From: Carya illinoinensis
Lineage: Eukaryota > Streptophyta > Magnoliopsida > Fagales > Juglandaceae
Length of the DNA stretch: 64,000 nt
Assembly (NCBI RefSeq): GCF_018687715.1
Contig: NC_056758.1
Span: 39,837,467 to 39,901,466, forward strand
Direction: 5' to 3'
The notes under the pieces are model-generated. The model ran no database searches and was not told where the DNA came from. It saw only the letters and a list, made by a program, of their open reading frames with translations. Every line of letters begins with the position of its first letter. Within the stretch, counting starts at the first letter, position 1. Position numbers and translations under genes: made by a program. Below are positions 11,706 to 24,339 of this stretch, piece after piece.

Positions 11706-14700
11706 TTAGAGAGGGTAATAAGCGAGCCACCTATCGAGCATGGCATAGCACTCCTTGGCCTTGTATTCTGGAGCTACATGTCCAGCACCCTGTGAAAGCA
11801 AAACAGTTAATATCTTCTCTTCTAATTACAAACTTAACTTGAGAAGATGATAAATGAAACAGTCAAATTTCTTACCTTCACCGTCGCATATATCAAAGTA
11901 TAGTCATCATTCAAAAATTTTTCCGTGTATCTGCAGAAAACGTGCAGAGCATATCAGTGAACGAATGATGAAACTATTCTTCATATCGATTTTATTATTC
12001 CTAGTTATATTCGTTGATGTAATATATTGTAAGTGTTTTTTTTTTTAATTTAAATAATCAATTTATGAAATCACTTAAAATGTAGCATGTCAATCTGTAA
12101 CACTAAAGTCAACAAAGTATAGATCGAAGAGTAATAGAGATAAACCTACGTACCCAGCAACTTGACCATCCACATACCACGCTCGCCAAACCTCCGATAT
12201 AGTCAAATTCAGATAACGGATCCAATTTTGCGTACCAATGTGTGTAACAGACAGGTCATGATCACCGCTGTAGCAAAAATTACACACTGAATTAATAAAC
12301 AACTTCTCAAACTACCAGATTAATTCACGGACTGCTGAATTTAGTGCATGTTTCTAAATAACCCAAAGTTAAATGAGATAATAGATTTGAATGGAAAACA
12401 AAGGATTATTCTGAAGGGCGTTTCAAGAAACCACCTGTATATAAGAGCTCGAAGGTTTGTGTTACTGAGATTCCGATGATAATCAACAGAACTAGTAACA
12501 GTCTTTGTGTAAGCTAAGCTGCTATTGCACCTCTTCCAAACACCAGTTGTCCCCTGTTTGGAATCATTAATTTCTTCAATCACTTCAACTTGTTTCAATC
12601 TTTTTTGAGTAAAATTGAGAGTTAGTAGCAGAGTAAGAACTCTTATCATTTTGTAATACATACGTTTCGAACGTTGAGGGCTTCTCGCACGCTCTTATTA
12701 TTGGCCCATACCGCAGATAGCACATAATTGTAGTCCTGAAAGGAAGCACATCCCATGGTTATCACTTTTTTGTATGAATATTATGGTCCTAATGGACTCT
12801 GTTCGGATTGGGGTCAGGTTTTTATTGAAATTGGACCTGCTGGATGTGAGATAATACAAGAGAAATTGGACACATAAGCAGAGAGAGAGAGAGGTGTTTA
12901 CCCGACACCAATATGCAGGAGAAGTTGCAGAAAGGAGACTTTCGTCAAGGTTTTCCTCCATATATCTCCTGCTTAGGTAATCTTTACTTGATTTTGGAGA
13001 TGCAACTTGACAATAGGGCTCCAAAACTTGCATGGTGTTGATTTGAAGAAGCAACTGTAACATAAAAGGTTCAGAATGGCCTCGATGCTTAGAGTACTTA
13101 ATAGTGGTACGAGTACATATCTAAGCATATCAAGAGATGTCAGAGACTCTGACCTCATCGATGGCTTGAATATCTGACAGACATGCTACGTTGCTATCAT
13201 TTACATTCACAAAATCGCCATTGCAGCTTTCTTTGGCAGACTACAAAATTACAGAACAGAACATTTTATTTCGAATCAGTGTGATATAAAAAACGAACTA
13301 AAAGAAGACTTAGATGGTAATGTGAGGAGAAATGCAAGAGAGAGAAAATGCAACAAGTTTAGGAGATGACATGCCTTATAGAGTACATCTGATATGAGTG
13401 TGAGCCTATGGGCAAATGGGATTCTTGAATTGTCATCGATAAATGAATCTGTCTTTGGGTTCCCAAGCACATATCCCTGACAATTGTTGAATGAGCATCA
13501 TGTTTAGATTACTGAATGACATTTTCCTTTGGATGAACACCAGTATTTTGGGAAAAAAAAAAAAAAAAAAAAAAACTCATTGACAGAATAAGTCGAAACT
13601 TATTGGAATAGAACAAGGAATGAGGAACCATTTTACCTTCAGATTCAAAGTCGGCTCCGTTCCATTCATGTTACCTGCACGCAAAACCATTCGATCACTT
13701 TATAAAAATACATGTGTAGGTTTGTTCTTTTCTACTTTCTATTTTATACGCATTACTTTTCAAAAACTTTTCTTGAGTTTCCTTTTACATTATTTATTTA
13801 TTTATTTATTTACGAAGAACATATTGTTGTTGCTATTTTTTGTCAAGGAGGAAAGACTCATGTTCACTATTTTCTTTTTAACAAAGTTACAAACGTGTGC
13901 CATATATTCGTAAATTGATAAATATAATATTGCTACTATTTATATCTTGAATTATGTTTATAATTTGTTAGCATTGTATATACCCGCAACAAAAAATTTA
14001 TATGCAATCGTACATAAATTAAGAATAAAATAAAACGTACGTACCGTCATATATCTTTTGAACTATAATAGGAAGAGGTATGCCTGAATATGAATCTCCA
14101 CCAATGTAGAGTATATTCTCCAAATATTGAGGGTGTTGTATCAACCACTGCAACATCATTAATCAAATGCATTCAAATTCCTCGTATATAAAATATTAAT
14201 GAGCTAGTGATTTTGACGCTTCTCTTGTGCTGATAATTCCCACCTCTTACCGTTCTAAGAAACTGATAAAGTTGTGATGCGGATTCAAGGTCATCTATAT
14301 AATAACCTTCTTGGGTCGTTGAGTAAGAGAATCCAGTACCCACTGGTGCGTCCACATATATCATGTTGAGGCCCTGCAAAAATCAATCGTTTCCGCCATA
14401 ACAGGTGAGCTAAAAAGTAGAAAATTAAGCAATATTAATAATAGTATTTGACCTCAAGAACAGCTTGGTCCTGGTTTGAGATTTCTCACCTGTGTCCACG
14501 TGTAGGGGTTTAAATGGAGTGATGGTATGCTCCCGTTGTAATCCACATAAGTGAAAGCTAATGGACCTGCAAATTTTGTTTAAAACATCTCAAGCTCAAT
14601 TTACATAAAACCATGTTTCAAAGTGACTTCTTTGGGCCTTCTGCTTGCAAAGGTTGCCTCCTGACATCTAATGGGAGCATTTGAAAATACTGTCCTTTTA

Positions 14701-15982
14701 ATTCTCAATATTGATTATATAATTAAAATTTGTATGTTTTTATCTACTTTTTTAGATAAATTTTAATTCTAACGTAATATCATATTTTCGAATTTGAATT
14801 ATGACGCACACTTGAATAAAAATATTAAAATATAAATTAATTAATTCACTTTAGACTCAACATCTTTCAACAGTAAAAATATGTAAAATAATAAAAAAAT
14901 TATATTTATATATAATTTTATAAAAATAAGATATGAGTGCGGTATACGATATTACTTTACAAGAATATCTGTTTCTTTTAAATAAAAATATTTATTTTAA
15001 ATTGTTTTAATTTAAGATTTTCAAGTAAATAGATAAAGATATAAAAGTAACCTTAAACCCTTTATCAATAATTTAATATTGTGTAAAGTATAAAATAATA
15101 GATATGATAAGAATTAACTGATATAGCCAAATTTTTGACAGATAACTTTAATGCCACTGGATCCTTGGTTTTAACTTTTAGAAAGGTATGAAATGAAGAC
15201 ACGTCGACGTTGTTCTGGGCACCGCGGCTCTGCCAACTTTTAACGTTAGCTGACAACTAATATTCCTCCAACCACTCTTTTACGCCTACAGCCTTTCTAG
15301 TTTCAACGGTCTGGGTGTACCTTTCTCGACCTCAGTTAAGTTTTTGATGCGCAGCTACATGATATTACATTAATTTTTCTAAAGAGAAAGGCCCGCAGCA
15401 GCTTGCTGCTGGAGCCTTCCAGCGTCATCCTAGCGTTGCACTACTGGATGAAAAAAAAAAAACAGAATTTCCGTGCCAATGGAGACAGGGGAGAGTGATG
15501 GGAAGGAAATGTACCGCTTTCATAAAAGAAGGCAGAGAGAACAGAGCAACCAGGACCTCCGGTGAGCCAAAGCATAAGAGGGTCTTCTGAAGGGGACCTC
15601 TGCGATTCTACGAAATAGTAAAACAGTTGCGACTCGTTTGAATCTCCTACACCCACGTATCTGACACCCAAATTAAAAATAAGCATTATAAAAATGCAAC
15701 GTCGATCAGGTATGTGTTAATATAGAAACGAAAAGCAGGATTCCTTTGTTTTTTTATTATTATTATTAAATGAAGAGAAATCTTATCTTACCCAGTTTCA
15801 AGTGTGAAGGGAAGATCGCCGTCATATCCAGGAAGCTCGGTGACAATGGTCTGCGAGGCAGCAATGCCCGACAAAACCAAAAGAACAAGAACCTGCAAAC
15901 ACATTGAGCTGAAAAAGCCACTGCACAGGAACAAATTCCTTAGACTACTGCGGGGATTTGCTGCTGCCTCTCCTGTGGCCAT
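11706..15982 (-). CDS. Serine carboxypeptidase-like protein (SCPL, acyltransferase-type clade IA)
   Basis: Fourteen exons join in frame to 487 residues: 15982-15792, 15660-15515, 14566-14490, 14373-14251, 14147-14045, 13674-13637 (38-nt micro-exon), 13476-13375, 13240-13154, 13054-12902, 12735-12664, 12553-12435, 12267-12154, 11930-11876, 11789-11706. An N-terminal hydrophobic segment (about 33-46, [13 protein letters not shown]) is a signal anchor or peptide, so the protein enters the secretory pathway or vacuole. Motifs: [10 protein letters not shown] oxyanion region, nucleophile Ser198 in GGDSYSG, SGDHD supplying the triad Asp, and His464 in [15 protein letters not shown] rather than GESYAG is typical of plant SCPL acyltransferases that use glucose esters; whether this copy transfers acyl groups or cleaves peptides is inference. 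Intron 7 has a GC donor. An in-frame upstream ATG exists at 16009; I prefer 15982. Confidence 0.9.
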
Positions 15983-16109
15983 GACTCGAAACCGATACAC
16001 CAAATGCACCAGAAGTCACCTCTTTCAACGATGTTCCAAGTGCTCGTGCATATGCCTGCATCAATAGTTGGAACGCCGGCTATATTTAAACTAGCCAGTA
16101 AGGACCCTC

Positions 16110-18425
16110 CAGTCCATTTCGGGAGAAAGTTAGATACATACCTAAAGGAAAATATAAAACTGTTGCTCGGAAAAGAGAGAACAAAATCAAGCTGCAAGTA
16201 CGTAACCAAAATAATTACTATGATTAGGTGCAGGGCACGTGAAAAATGCACCAAGCCTTGGAAACGTAGACAATGTTTCTCATTAATTGGCCCCAGCGTT
16301 CCCAACACATACTAGCCAAGAAGATCTCTGATAAAACAGCATCCAAACAATGTCGGATATATTGACCATAACTTGCGGATTGGTCATTGGTCAGTTCTCT
16401 TGCCATTCAAACTTGTGAGAGAAAAATAAAGAAAGAAAGTTGACACAAGTCTTGCCTGTCTTAGATGAGATTCATGTCCTGAAAAAAGCTAGTTACGCTC
16501 GAATCATTGTGCAACTTGTTTTTTATATTAGCGTTAATTAGTCAAAAAGCAAATATCAATATACTCTGTATCTTCAAATCATCAAAGGTTCACACACTTA
16601 AGTATTGAATTTTAATAAAATTGACACACTTTACAATCAAACTCGATATTTTGCATCGTATCGTGTTGATACTACTTATCCATCTTAATAGGATTAGAAT
16701 GTAAATTATCATATTTTTATAATTTAAAAATATGTTAGTTATAAATTTTAAGGCCGCATAAAAGAAATTTATTATTTATAAGCCAATATGAATACCATAT
16801 ATATGTGTCATTCATTCCGCTGATGTGGCATAATTTGATTCGCACAAAGAGTTTAAAAAAGTAAATTTCTTGCAAATGATCTCTTACGATAAAGCAATAC
16901 CTGTAGAGTGTATGCCCTTCCTATCAACTTACAAATAAAAGAACCCGAGAATACTTTTTCTTAAAATTGTTTTCTTGATGCTTCCTTTACATCTGATCAG
17001 GGATAATAACGTACTTTGAAAGACAAAAACAAGGATGATGTTATTAATTCTCAAAGGAATTGTGCAGACTCGGCCACAGTCTCACCATACATTATTCGTT
17101 TAGTGGACCCACGTTTTTTTTCGCTGCTTCCATCATATTTTACCAAGTTTATTTAATCGATCATATTCTTCTGTCAATAAAAGACAGCGTTTGCGTTACA
17201 AACCACGTACTCTCTTACCAACTCTTCCAAACTAGCAAAATCTCTTAGGTTATGTTTGGGAAGTTACGTCATCTCAAATATTATGTGAATAATAATAAAA
17301 AGGTATTTAATAATAGTATAAAATAATAAAAAATAAGTAAAAAATAACGATAAAATAATAAATAATAGTGAAGCACCCAAACCAGCCCTTAAACCAAAAG
17401 ATAAATAAAAATTATTCAATTAATCCTTTCAAAAAATGGTTAATGAATTAACTATGGAATCTTGAGGTGGCAAGCAGACCTTTCAATTTTAATATGGAGC
17501 TAGCTTGTTATAGATATTCGAATTCCTCCTCGCTATAAATCGAAAAGTCAAAGCCTTTAATATGGGTCAAGGCCTGTTCTGTTCAAAGAATGGTAGATTG
17601 ACAATTAGTTCCATCATCCAGCACATTTTTTTGGTGGGTTTGAACAAGTATTTATTTATTTATTTTCCCTGATTTTTAGAGACCGGAAATAAATAGAAAG
17701 TCCATAAATTTATCCCGATTAAAAAAGAAACTTTTAATTCTCTAATAGAATACTCATTTATATGGCTTTAATCAATGAATTCTGTTAGTTATGAACCGTA
17801 TTCATCACAATTTCAAAAAATAAAAATATTTTAATTAATTTCTTTTTTTTTTAATTTCCGTGGAGGCCAACAGGCTCAATTGCGATTGTTAACAAGTTCA
17901 CGCATGCGTAGCACCCAGTTCCATAAAATTATTCACCAATACATAAACATGTTGGCAAGAAAATAAACGAAAATGTGAGAGTATCATCGACAAATATAGA
18001 AGCAACAACTCGCCACGACGTGAGACCGAGGCATGATTGGCAAGTGATGCGTTTTAATATTCCACCAAACAACTAAGTTATTTTCTTTAGAAAAATTCTA
18101 TTTAACGGCCATACACCTTTATTATACCTGCTTTTATTTTTTATTGTTTTTTCTCAATGGGTGTATGGATTAGGGCTACTGAATTACATGTTTATTGAAA
18201 CTATTTAATATATAGATTCATATCATATTTTTATTGAAACTAATCAATAAATTTATATTTTAGACTCTTTTATACGTTATATTAAATATTTGAATTGCAT
18301 TATACATTATTTTTTAAACTTTTTATTAACATTAAAAACAACTAATTCAATATTGTCAGAAATCACTTTATTTAAATTGTTAAATGGCTCGATTAATTAT
18401 AGACCCGATCCTTACGGCTTTGGAG
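16110..18425. other. Unit A spacer between SCPL and LRK relic
   Basis: SCPL promoter-side sequence followed by AT-rich spacer, matched in unit B at 44.47-46.32 kb. A palindrome-like AT-rich segment at about 17255-17400 opens TATGTTTGGGAAG and closes CACCCAAACCAGCCC. It looks like a MITE and is missing from the corresponding part of unit B. No gene seen. Confidence 0.5.
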
Positions 18426-19004
18426 CCCTCGTTTAACTCCTCTTGGGCTTGACCCTGTTTAATTTCCAAGTCCTGCGGTACCGTTTGAAGCCAATATCTG
18501 CATGACATCTATGATCTTGTTTGCATGGCCTTAACTCTCGTCGATATCGAAAGTCAGCTTGTAGAGCGTTTTATCATTTATAAGTAGGAGACTATTCCAT
18601 GCTGCATCTAATTCTAAAGCTTAAGCAGTGCGTGGTTTTGCTTGGAATAAGCTTCCCTTGAAGAGGTCCGTAAATAAAGCGTATCTTAAATTAATACTTT
18701 ATATGAAAATTTTAATTAATGCTGAATATCACTTTTTTTAAAAGAAGAATACGTTATACTTGCACAGCTTATAACCTTAGAGATTGAACTAGCTACTTAG
18801 ATCTGTAGATCCGGGATTGGTGATTGTCTATCTATACATATACAAACACTTTCTCCACTATGTTTGCCTATATTGATATCAACTGTAATTTTTCAAGTAG
18901 GTTCATCCCCCACGAATTCAAATTTATTCCAAAGCCATGTTTTATGTACAATGTTGACCAATATCAATAGATTATCCTGATTGCTCCTAGATTGGGGATG
19001 TGCC
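18426..19004 (+). pseudogene. LRK10L receptor kinase relic lacking the kinase body
   Basis: The first part (to about 18660) matches the promoter side of the intact kinase in unit B (about 46330-46570). The second part (18771-19004) matches its last codons and 3' UTR (48426-48705), including CCTTAGAGATTGAACTAGCT just before the TAG stop. The roughly 1.9 kb holding exon 1, the membrane span and the whole kinase domain are gone; only about 110 bp of unrelated AT-rich sequence joins the two. This is a deletion derivative of a duplicated gene. Confidence 0.8.
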
Positions 19005-19174
19005 TAGGCCTATGCAGATGACCCGGCACCCCGAATGACCCGAGTGGCTCGACCCAACCCGACTCAAAAAATGACGGGTTACTAATGACCGGTTCACCGA
19101 TCCGCTTGAGTATAACAGGTTTATCTTTTTGTGTTAAACCGACCGACTATCAAGTATAACTTTTAGTTCAAACC

Positions 19175-19441
19175 CTAGCCTCCAAGACAGCCATGGGTGA
19201 GGCGGCGATTATGCATCCAGGCCACGAGATCCCACACGGCCTTGTAGTCGCATATGTGGGCGACGATGTCAATGACGAGGTCGAAGGAGGAAGATGAGTG
19301 AGTGAAGGCCATGGATTCTCCCACTCTTGGGTTCTCTGTTACTACCCTCATTGCCTTCAAATCCCATATCAATTTAGGCTGAAAGACTAGTGTCTTGGTT
19401 GCTAATTGGTCCACCGAAACAAACTGAAAAGCTCGGCTCAT
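19175..19441 (-). pseudogene. Captured gene fragment, PPR-like, inside the hAT-like element
   Basis: An 88-codon minus-strand frame contains SSSSFDLVIDIVAHICDYKAVWDLVAWM. The pattern SFDLVIDI...DYKAVWDLV.xM is that of the first helices of plant pentatricopeptide (PPR) proteins. The preceding stretch up to about 19600 reads as coding-like, with stops (Ser- and Pro-rich, TQEGKPAK). It is GC-richer than the surroundings and lacks the rest of a PPR protein. It is most likely an exon piece picked up by the transposon. The family call rests on about 30 residues. Confidence 0.45.
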
Positions 19442-19942
19442 TCAAGATCAGCTGCAAAAGTTTTCAAGTTATTTGGCTGGCTTTCCCTCCTGGGTCTCGA
19501 AGGAGCAGAGAATGAGTTTAATGATGGCATCTTGTGGTGGTGGTGGCAACGGCAGCGTGGTGGAGAGGGAGTGATGGATCGATTTTGTTTTGATGGGTCT
19601 TGAAGGAGCAGAGATGAGTTTTGTTTTGAAACTTTCCCTTTTTTTTTCCCCCCTTTAAAATTGGTAGATCAAGAGAATCAGAGATCTAGCCATCTCATGA
19701 TTCTTAGCCTTCAAATCATGTATTTGATACTTTCAAAAGTGGTAGTAGTCGACCAAAAACAAGGAATACACATCGAAATTGCTCTGGGCTTTGTTAAAAA
19801 AAAAAAAAAATAGACAGACAACAAAAGACTCACCACAGCGAAGCTGGGAGGCCATGCCAACTGCATCAAGTTCATAAAGAAGATTATTTTTGCCCTTTTC
19901 AATTTTTGATTATCGGGATCTTCTGTTAATATTGAGGATGAA

Positions 19943-22900
19943 TGTGACGCCCCCAAATTCCGTTTGGGATTGGACGGACATTTGAAGCGTCGAGACATGC
20001 AACACAAGGTTACCTGCCCCCGTTCATGACATATAAGATGCAATAATCCTAACATGCATCTAACATTATGCAATATTCGCAGCGGATAATTTTTTTCTTT
20101 AGCAATACTATGCACCAAATTAAAATATCCCAAATACTTAAAAACATACTTCATATATAAAGATACATTGAATAACTAAGATCACAGAACTATTCCAAAA
20201 TAGTTATGATCTAAAAGTACTGGAGATGCAACTCCATCGTACAAGTAGTAATTTAACTACTATATTAACCTTAACGACGCACCGTCGTTCAGTCGACTGT
20301 ACCTAGTTGGTCAGCTCCTGATCTTCTTTCAGGTCCTGTAACAAGATCTACCATTCGGGGGGAATGGTAGTTGGGACTACCACAGTGAGATTTGATTACA
20401 AATCTCAGCAAGTTAACAAAAAACTTCCATACAGACTAATGATGCATGGATGACAGTAAAAGCATAAATGCATAATCAAATTCATAAGTAATTAAAGCAT
20501 AACTTAGTGTACAACATAACATAATTGACATAGCTTAAATTGAATCATGAAGTGAACTTGACTTAGCATGAACTTGCTCTGAAACTTGAATTAACATGAA
20601 AAATACATACTCCACAGTTGTTGTGGCCCCATGTATTCTACGTGTAAATACATACTCCACAGTTGTTGTGGCCCCATGTATTCTTCACAAACTTGACTTA
20701 ACATTAAAAATACATACTCCACAGTTGTTGTGGCCCCATGTATTCTACACAAACTTGACTTAACATGAAAAATACATACTCCACAGTTGTTGTGGCCCCA
20801 TGTATTTTACGCATCACATTTGTAGTTAAATACATACTCGACAGTTGTTATGGCCCCATGTATTCTACACAACTTGACTTAACATTTAAAAATACATACT
20901 CCACAATTGTTGTGGCCCCATGTATTCTACACAAACTTGACTTAACATGAAAAATACATACTCCACAGTTGTTGTGACTCCATGTATTCTACGTGTAAAT
21001 ACATACTCCACAGTTGTTGTGGCCCCATGTATTCTACACAAACTTGACTTAACATTAAAAATACATACTCCACAGTTGTTGTGGCCCCATGTATTCTACG
21101 TGTAAATACATACTCCACAGTTGTTGTGGCCCCATGTATTCTACGTGTAAATACATACTCCACAGTTGTTGTGGCCCCATGTATCTTACATAAACTTGAC
21201 TTAACATGAAAAATACATACTCCACAGTTGTTGTGGCCCCATGTATTCTATGTGTAAATACATACTCCACAGTTGTTGTGGCCCCATGTATTCTACACAA
21301 ACTTAATATGAAACGTGACTGGAATACGAAAGGATTGAAGCCCTAACGTAACATAACGTGATTTGAACATAACTTGAAATACATGACCAACTTGAGATAG
21401 AAACATTTCATAACATGGCATAACATATAACAGACAACATATTTAACATGACATACTTGTAATGTACAGTAATACATGACAGAATATATTATGTAACAGA
21501 TAAAAATTGATGACAGAATAAATTCTGTATAATAGACAATTACGTGATAACTTGGCATGGCATGACATATTTGATAACATACATACATACACTGTAGTTC
21601 CTTTACTTAGCACACATACACAGTAGACTGCTAGTAAGTTAAAAGCTAACTTACCTCGATCTCCGCGTTTCTTATAAAACTTCAAGTGCGATCACGAGGA
21701 ACTGTAATTAGTGATTCTAAAAGTTAGAACTAAATCACTAATAATTTGAAATATGGAAAATACTAACTTAAAGAGTAAAATTTTCATTTTACTCTCTACA
21801 TGTGGGAAAATGACCGTTTTACCCATAACTTAAGGATTTTGCATACTAACTCCAAAAGTTTCCAAAATTTACATTCATCATGTAAATTTTGTCCTAAACT
21901 TAAATATCAACTCAGAAAAATTTAAAACAAAACACAACTATGAAGAACACATTATGGCCGAAACATCCATAGGCCATTTCCATTGATTTTTGTTGCAATT
22001 CCTTCAAATTTCAAAACTCATGCTTAAACCAAAATTTTGCAACAAACATCTTCCAATCCTAAGTTCAAAATCATACTTAAAACATCCATTTAGAAAAAGC
22101 TAATAATTAACACCAAACTTTTTTGTAAAAAGATCCAAGCACTTGAATCACAAGTTTTGACATTAAATCAAAACATCTCCAAGAGTTTCAAAAAATCAAA
22201 TCTTACTTCTAACATATTCATAATATCATCCTAACATCAACCATGCTTTAAATCATCAAACCAAAGTCACCAAAATCACAAAATAACATTTGGAGTTTTT
22301 GGTTTTACACTTAATCCAAAAACAGAAACTTTTTCCTCAACTAGTTTTGATAAATATCTTGATCTATGACTTATAAATATATGATCTTCAAACCAAACCA
22401 TCACATGGTTTAAAAAGATGTCCTAAAACATATATAAGCTTCTAATTCAAGATCACATGGTTAGAAATTAACCAAAACATAAATTTAGCCAAGAATATCC
22501 ACACTTTGGCTTGTTTGAATATCTCTTTGCATAAAATTTCATATCTTTGAAACTAACATCAAATATCTTCAAAATAATAATATAAAATGTATATAAGATA
22601 CTTAGGATCCTCCAATAAAATTATTAAAGTCATTAGAATAGGTTTAGACCACCAAAGAGTTAAACTTTCTCAAAATAGAAACTGTTTTTCTTCTTCCAGT
22701 TTCTAAGTTTCTAAATCTAAGTAAATCTTTCATCAAAACCTTTAATCATGCAAAAATCCTCAACCAATAGTCACATATACATGTTAACAATACTCCATAA
22801 AAATTTCGGACCAATATCTATCCATTAGCTTGGTCAAAAACTCCAAACTATAACATATTCTCCAGTTTATCTCCCAGAATGACCTTTCTATAGTTTATAC

Positions 22901-23612
22901 AATATTTGACTGACCAAATGATCTTCAAATGAGGCAAATATGATATCCATGTAAACTAGACTAAAAAAGGAACAACTTATATGAAGGAGACTTTATGATA
23001 AAACACTTACAACAGCTTCGAAATGGGCGTGCAAAAGACCTCCTAAAAGCTGTCCGAGAGAGAGTGTTTGATAATCTTTTATTGGAAGGTGTAATTAGAT
23101 AATTTCGTGGGGAGAGGTGGCTGGAGATAATTATGGATGAGATATGGAAGAAATGAGGCTGGAGTTGAGAGTTGAGTGTAGTTTTCTCCTACCCAAAATA
23201 TCTATAAAAGATTATCTCATAATATTTTATCTAATAATATCTATAAAAATCAACTCAAAATATTTTTACCCAATAATATTCATGAAAATTACCTCAAGAT
23301 ATTTCTTTTTATCCAATAATATCTACAGTTTTAAACAGACGTTTTGACCGAAAATATGAAAAAATGTTATTGCGCCATAAGACTTTAAATAACCCTCCGA
23401 GTCTAATGGCACAAACCATAATACATTTTGACACTTCTAACTATCTCCAATAATCAAAAACACACTTCTGATACCATAGTAAATAATAACACTAACTATG
23501 TAATTAGACAAAAACCTATATGATTAATGGATTCGTGAAAACTTATGGGGTTTTCACGAGGTTCTTAAAGTTAATAGAAATTTCACAATTAAATTTCTAG
23601 CGGGCTGTTACA
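19943..23612 (-). repeat. 3' LTR of the gypsy element
   Basis: 3670 bp with TG...CA ends on both strands. It appears identical to the 5' LTR wherever I compared the lines. It contains a tandem hairpin array (20600-21290). No protein-coding content: the short frames through the array are repeat artefacts. Confidence 0.95.
20600..21295. repeat. Hairpin tandem array in LTR (13 copies)
   Basis: A unit of about 38-42 bp, or about 64 bp with spacer, is repeated 13 times: TACATACTCCACAGTTGTTG followed by TGGCCCCATGTATTCTAC. Each unit is self-complementary: ATACAT pairs with ATGTAT and CCACA with TGTGG. Two spacer types alternate (GTGTAA, and ACAAACTTGACTTAACATNAAA). The other LTR has the same array at 26630-27325. 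The solo LTR has nine copies at 38826-39290. Confidence 0.9.
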
Positions 23613-23653
23613 ATCTCCCCTCCTAAAAAAAAGATTTCGTCCTCGAAATCGAA
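23613..23653 (-). other. Polypurine tract and pol C-terminal codons
   Basis: Read on the minus strand, codons for DFEDEIFF run into AGGAGGGGAGAT and then the LTR TGTAACAG. The acidic-aromatic ending just before a purine tract is characteristic of the integrase C-terminus of plant chromoviruses (Del/Tekay group). It fixes the element's orientation and family. The rest of pol is absent. Confidence 0.85.
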
Positions 23654-23944
23654 GTAAGTAAGAAATAGCAATTTAATGAAGAGGTGTTGCTTACCAACCT
23701 ATTGTCTATCCCGTATATATATGCCTTCGAGATTATGTCATTCCTTAACTCTCTTACTTAAATCAACAATTAGATTATACTTCTTTACACAAGGTTGGCC
23801 AAGTTGTAACGACATACTCTCCAAACCTAAAACTTTAAGTAAATAATCTTCCGAAACTCTTCTTTAAAAAAACATAGGTGATATACTTTAAATGTTCTTG
23901 TAAATACCATAGTTAGTAAAGAATTCATCAAAATTAAACCGTTA

Positions 23945-23945
<1 letters not shown>

Positions 23946-24021
<76 letters not shown>
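23946..24021. repeat. (CT)n microsatellite inside the gypsy element
   Basis: About 37 uninterrupted CT units lying between the pol remnant and the antisense gene's upstream region. Confidence 0.97.
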
Positions 24022-24028
<7 letters not shown>

Positions 24029-24087
24029 AACAAAATCGGTGGCACTCTGTTTTAGACCAGACAACTCTGATCCGCGTGATTTTTATA

Positions 24088-24178
24088 GGTCTTCTGTAGT
24101 TGTCAGGCGCCGCATAGCTATGACACTACTTTGTTCTTCTGTAATTGTCAGGCACCGCAGCTATGATACTACATTGCC
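24088..24178. repeat. Imperfect tandem repeat upstream of the antisense ORF
   Basis: Two copies of about 45 bp share TTCTGTAGTTGTCAGGCGCC or its variant TTCTGTAATTGTCAGGCACC, followed by GCA...GCTATGA.ACTAC. They lie about 55-145 bp upstream of a TATA box on the plus strand, where an enhancer-like repeat would be expected. Confidence 0.6.
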
Positions 24179-24231
24179 CTTGTCTTTTGTAGAGAAATGA
24201 TTCACGAGAGATAATTCGTCATAATTTTCTC

Positions 24232-24239
24232 TATAAAAG
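24232..24239 (+). promoter_or_regulatory. TATA box of the antisense ORF
   Basis: TATAAAAG inside CTCTATAAAAGAATT, 108 bp before the ATG at 24340. It is followed by a CT-rich leader (TTCTTTCTCATCTCATC), the usual look of a plant core promoter. The plus strand is antisense to the retrotransposon. Confidence 0.55.
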
Positions 24240-24339
24240 AATTATTCAGTTCATTTTCTTTCTCATCTCATCTTCTTCACTTTTCTGAAATTAATCTGCA
24301 TTCTTACTCTGCAATCTCTTTCTGCTTACTCACTTTGCA

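Noticed and set aside
13620..13918. 97- and 68-codon Phe/Leu-rich frames
   Set aside because: AT-rich SCPL intron sequence.
20600..21300. Regularly spaced repeats resembling a CRISPR array
   Set aside because: The spacers are not unique sequences, the array lies inside a plant LTR in every copy, and the genome is eukaryotic.
23827..24045. Frame encoding a long Arg-Glu repeat
   Set aside because: Produced by the CT microsatellite inside the gypsy element.
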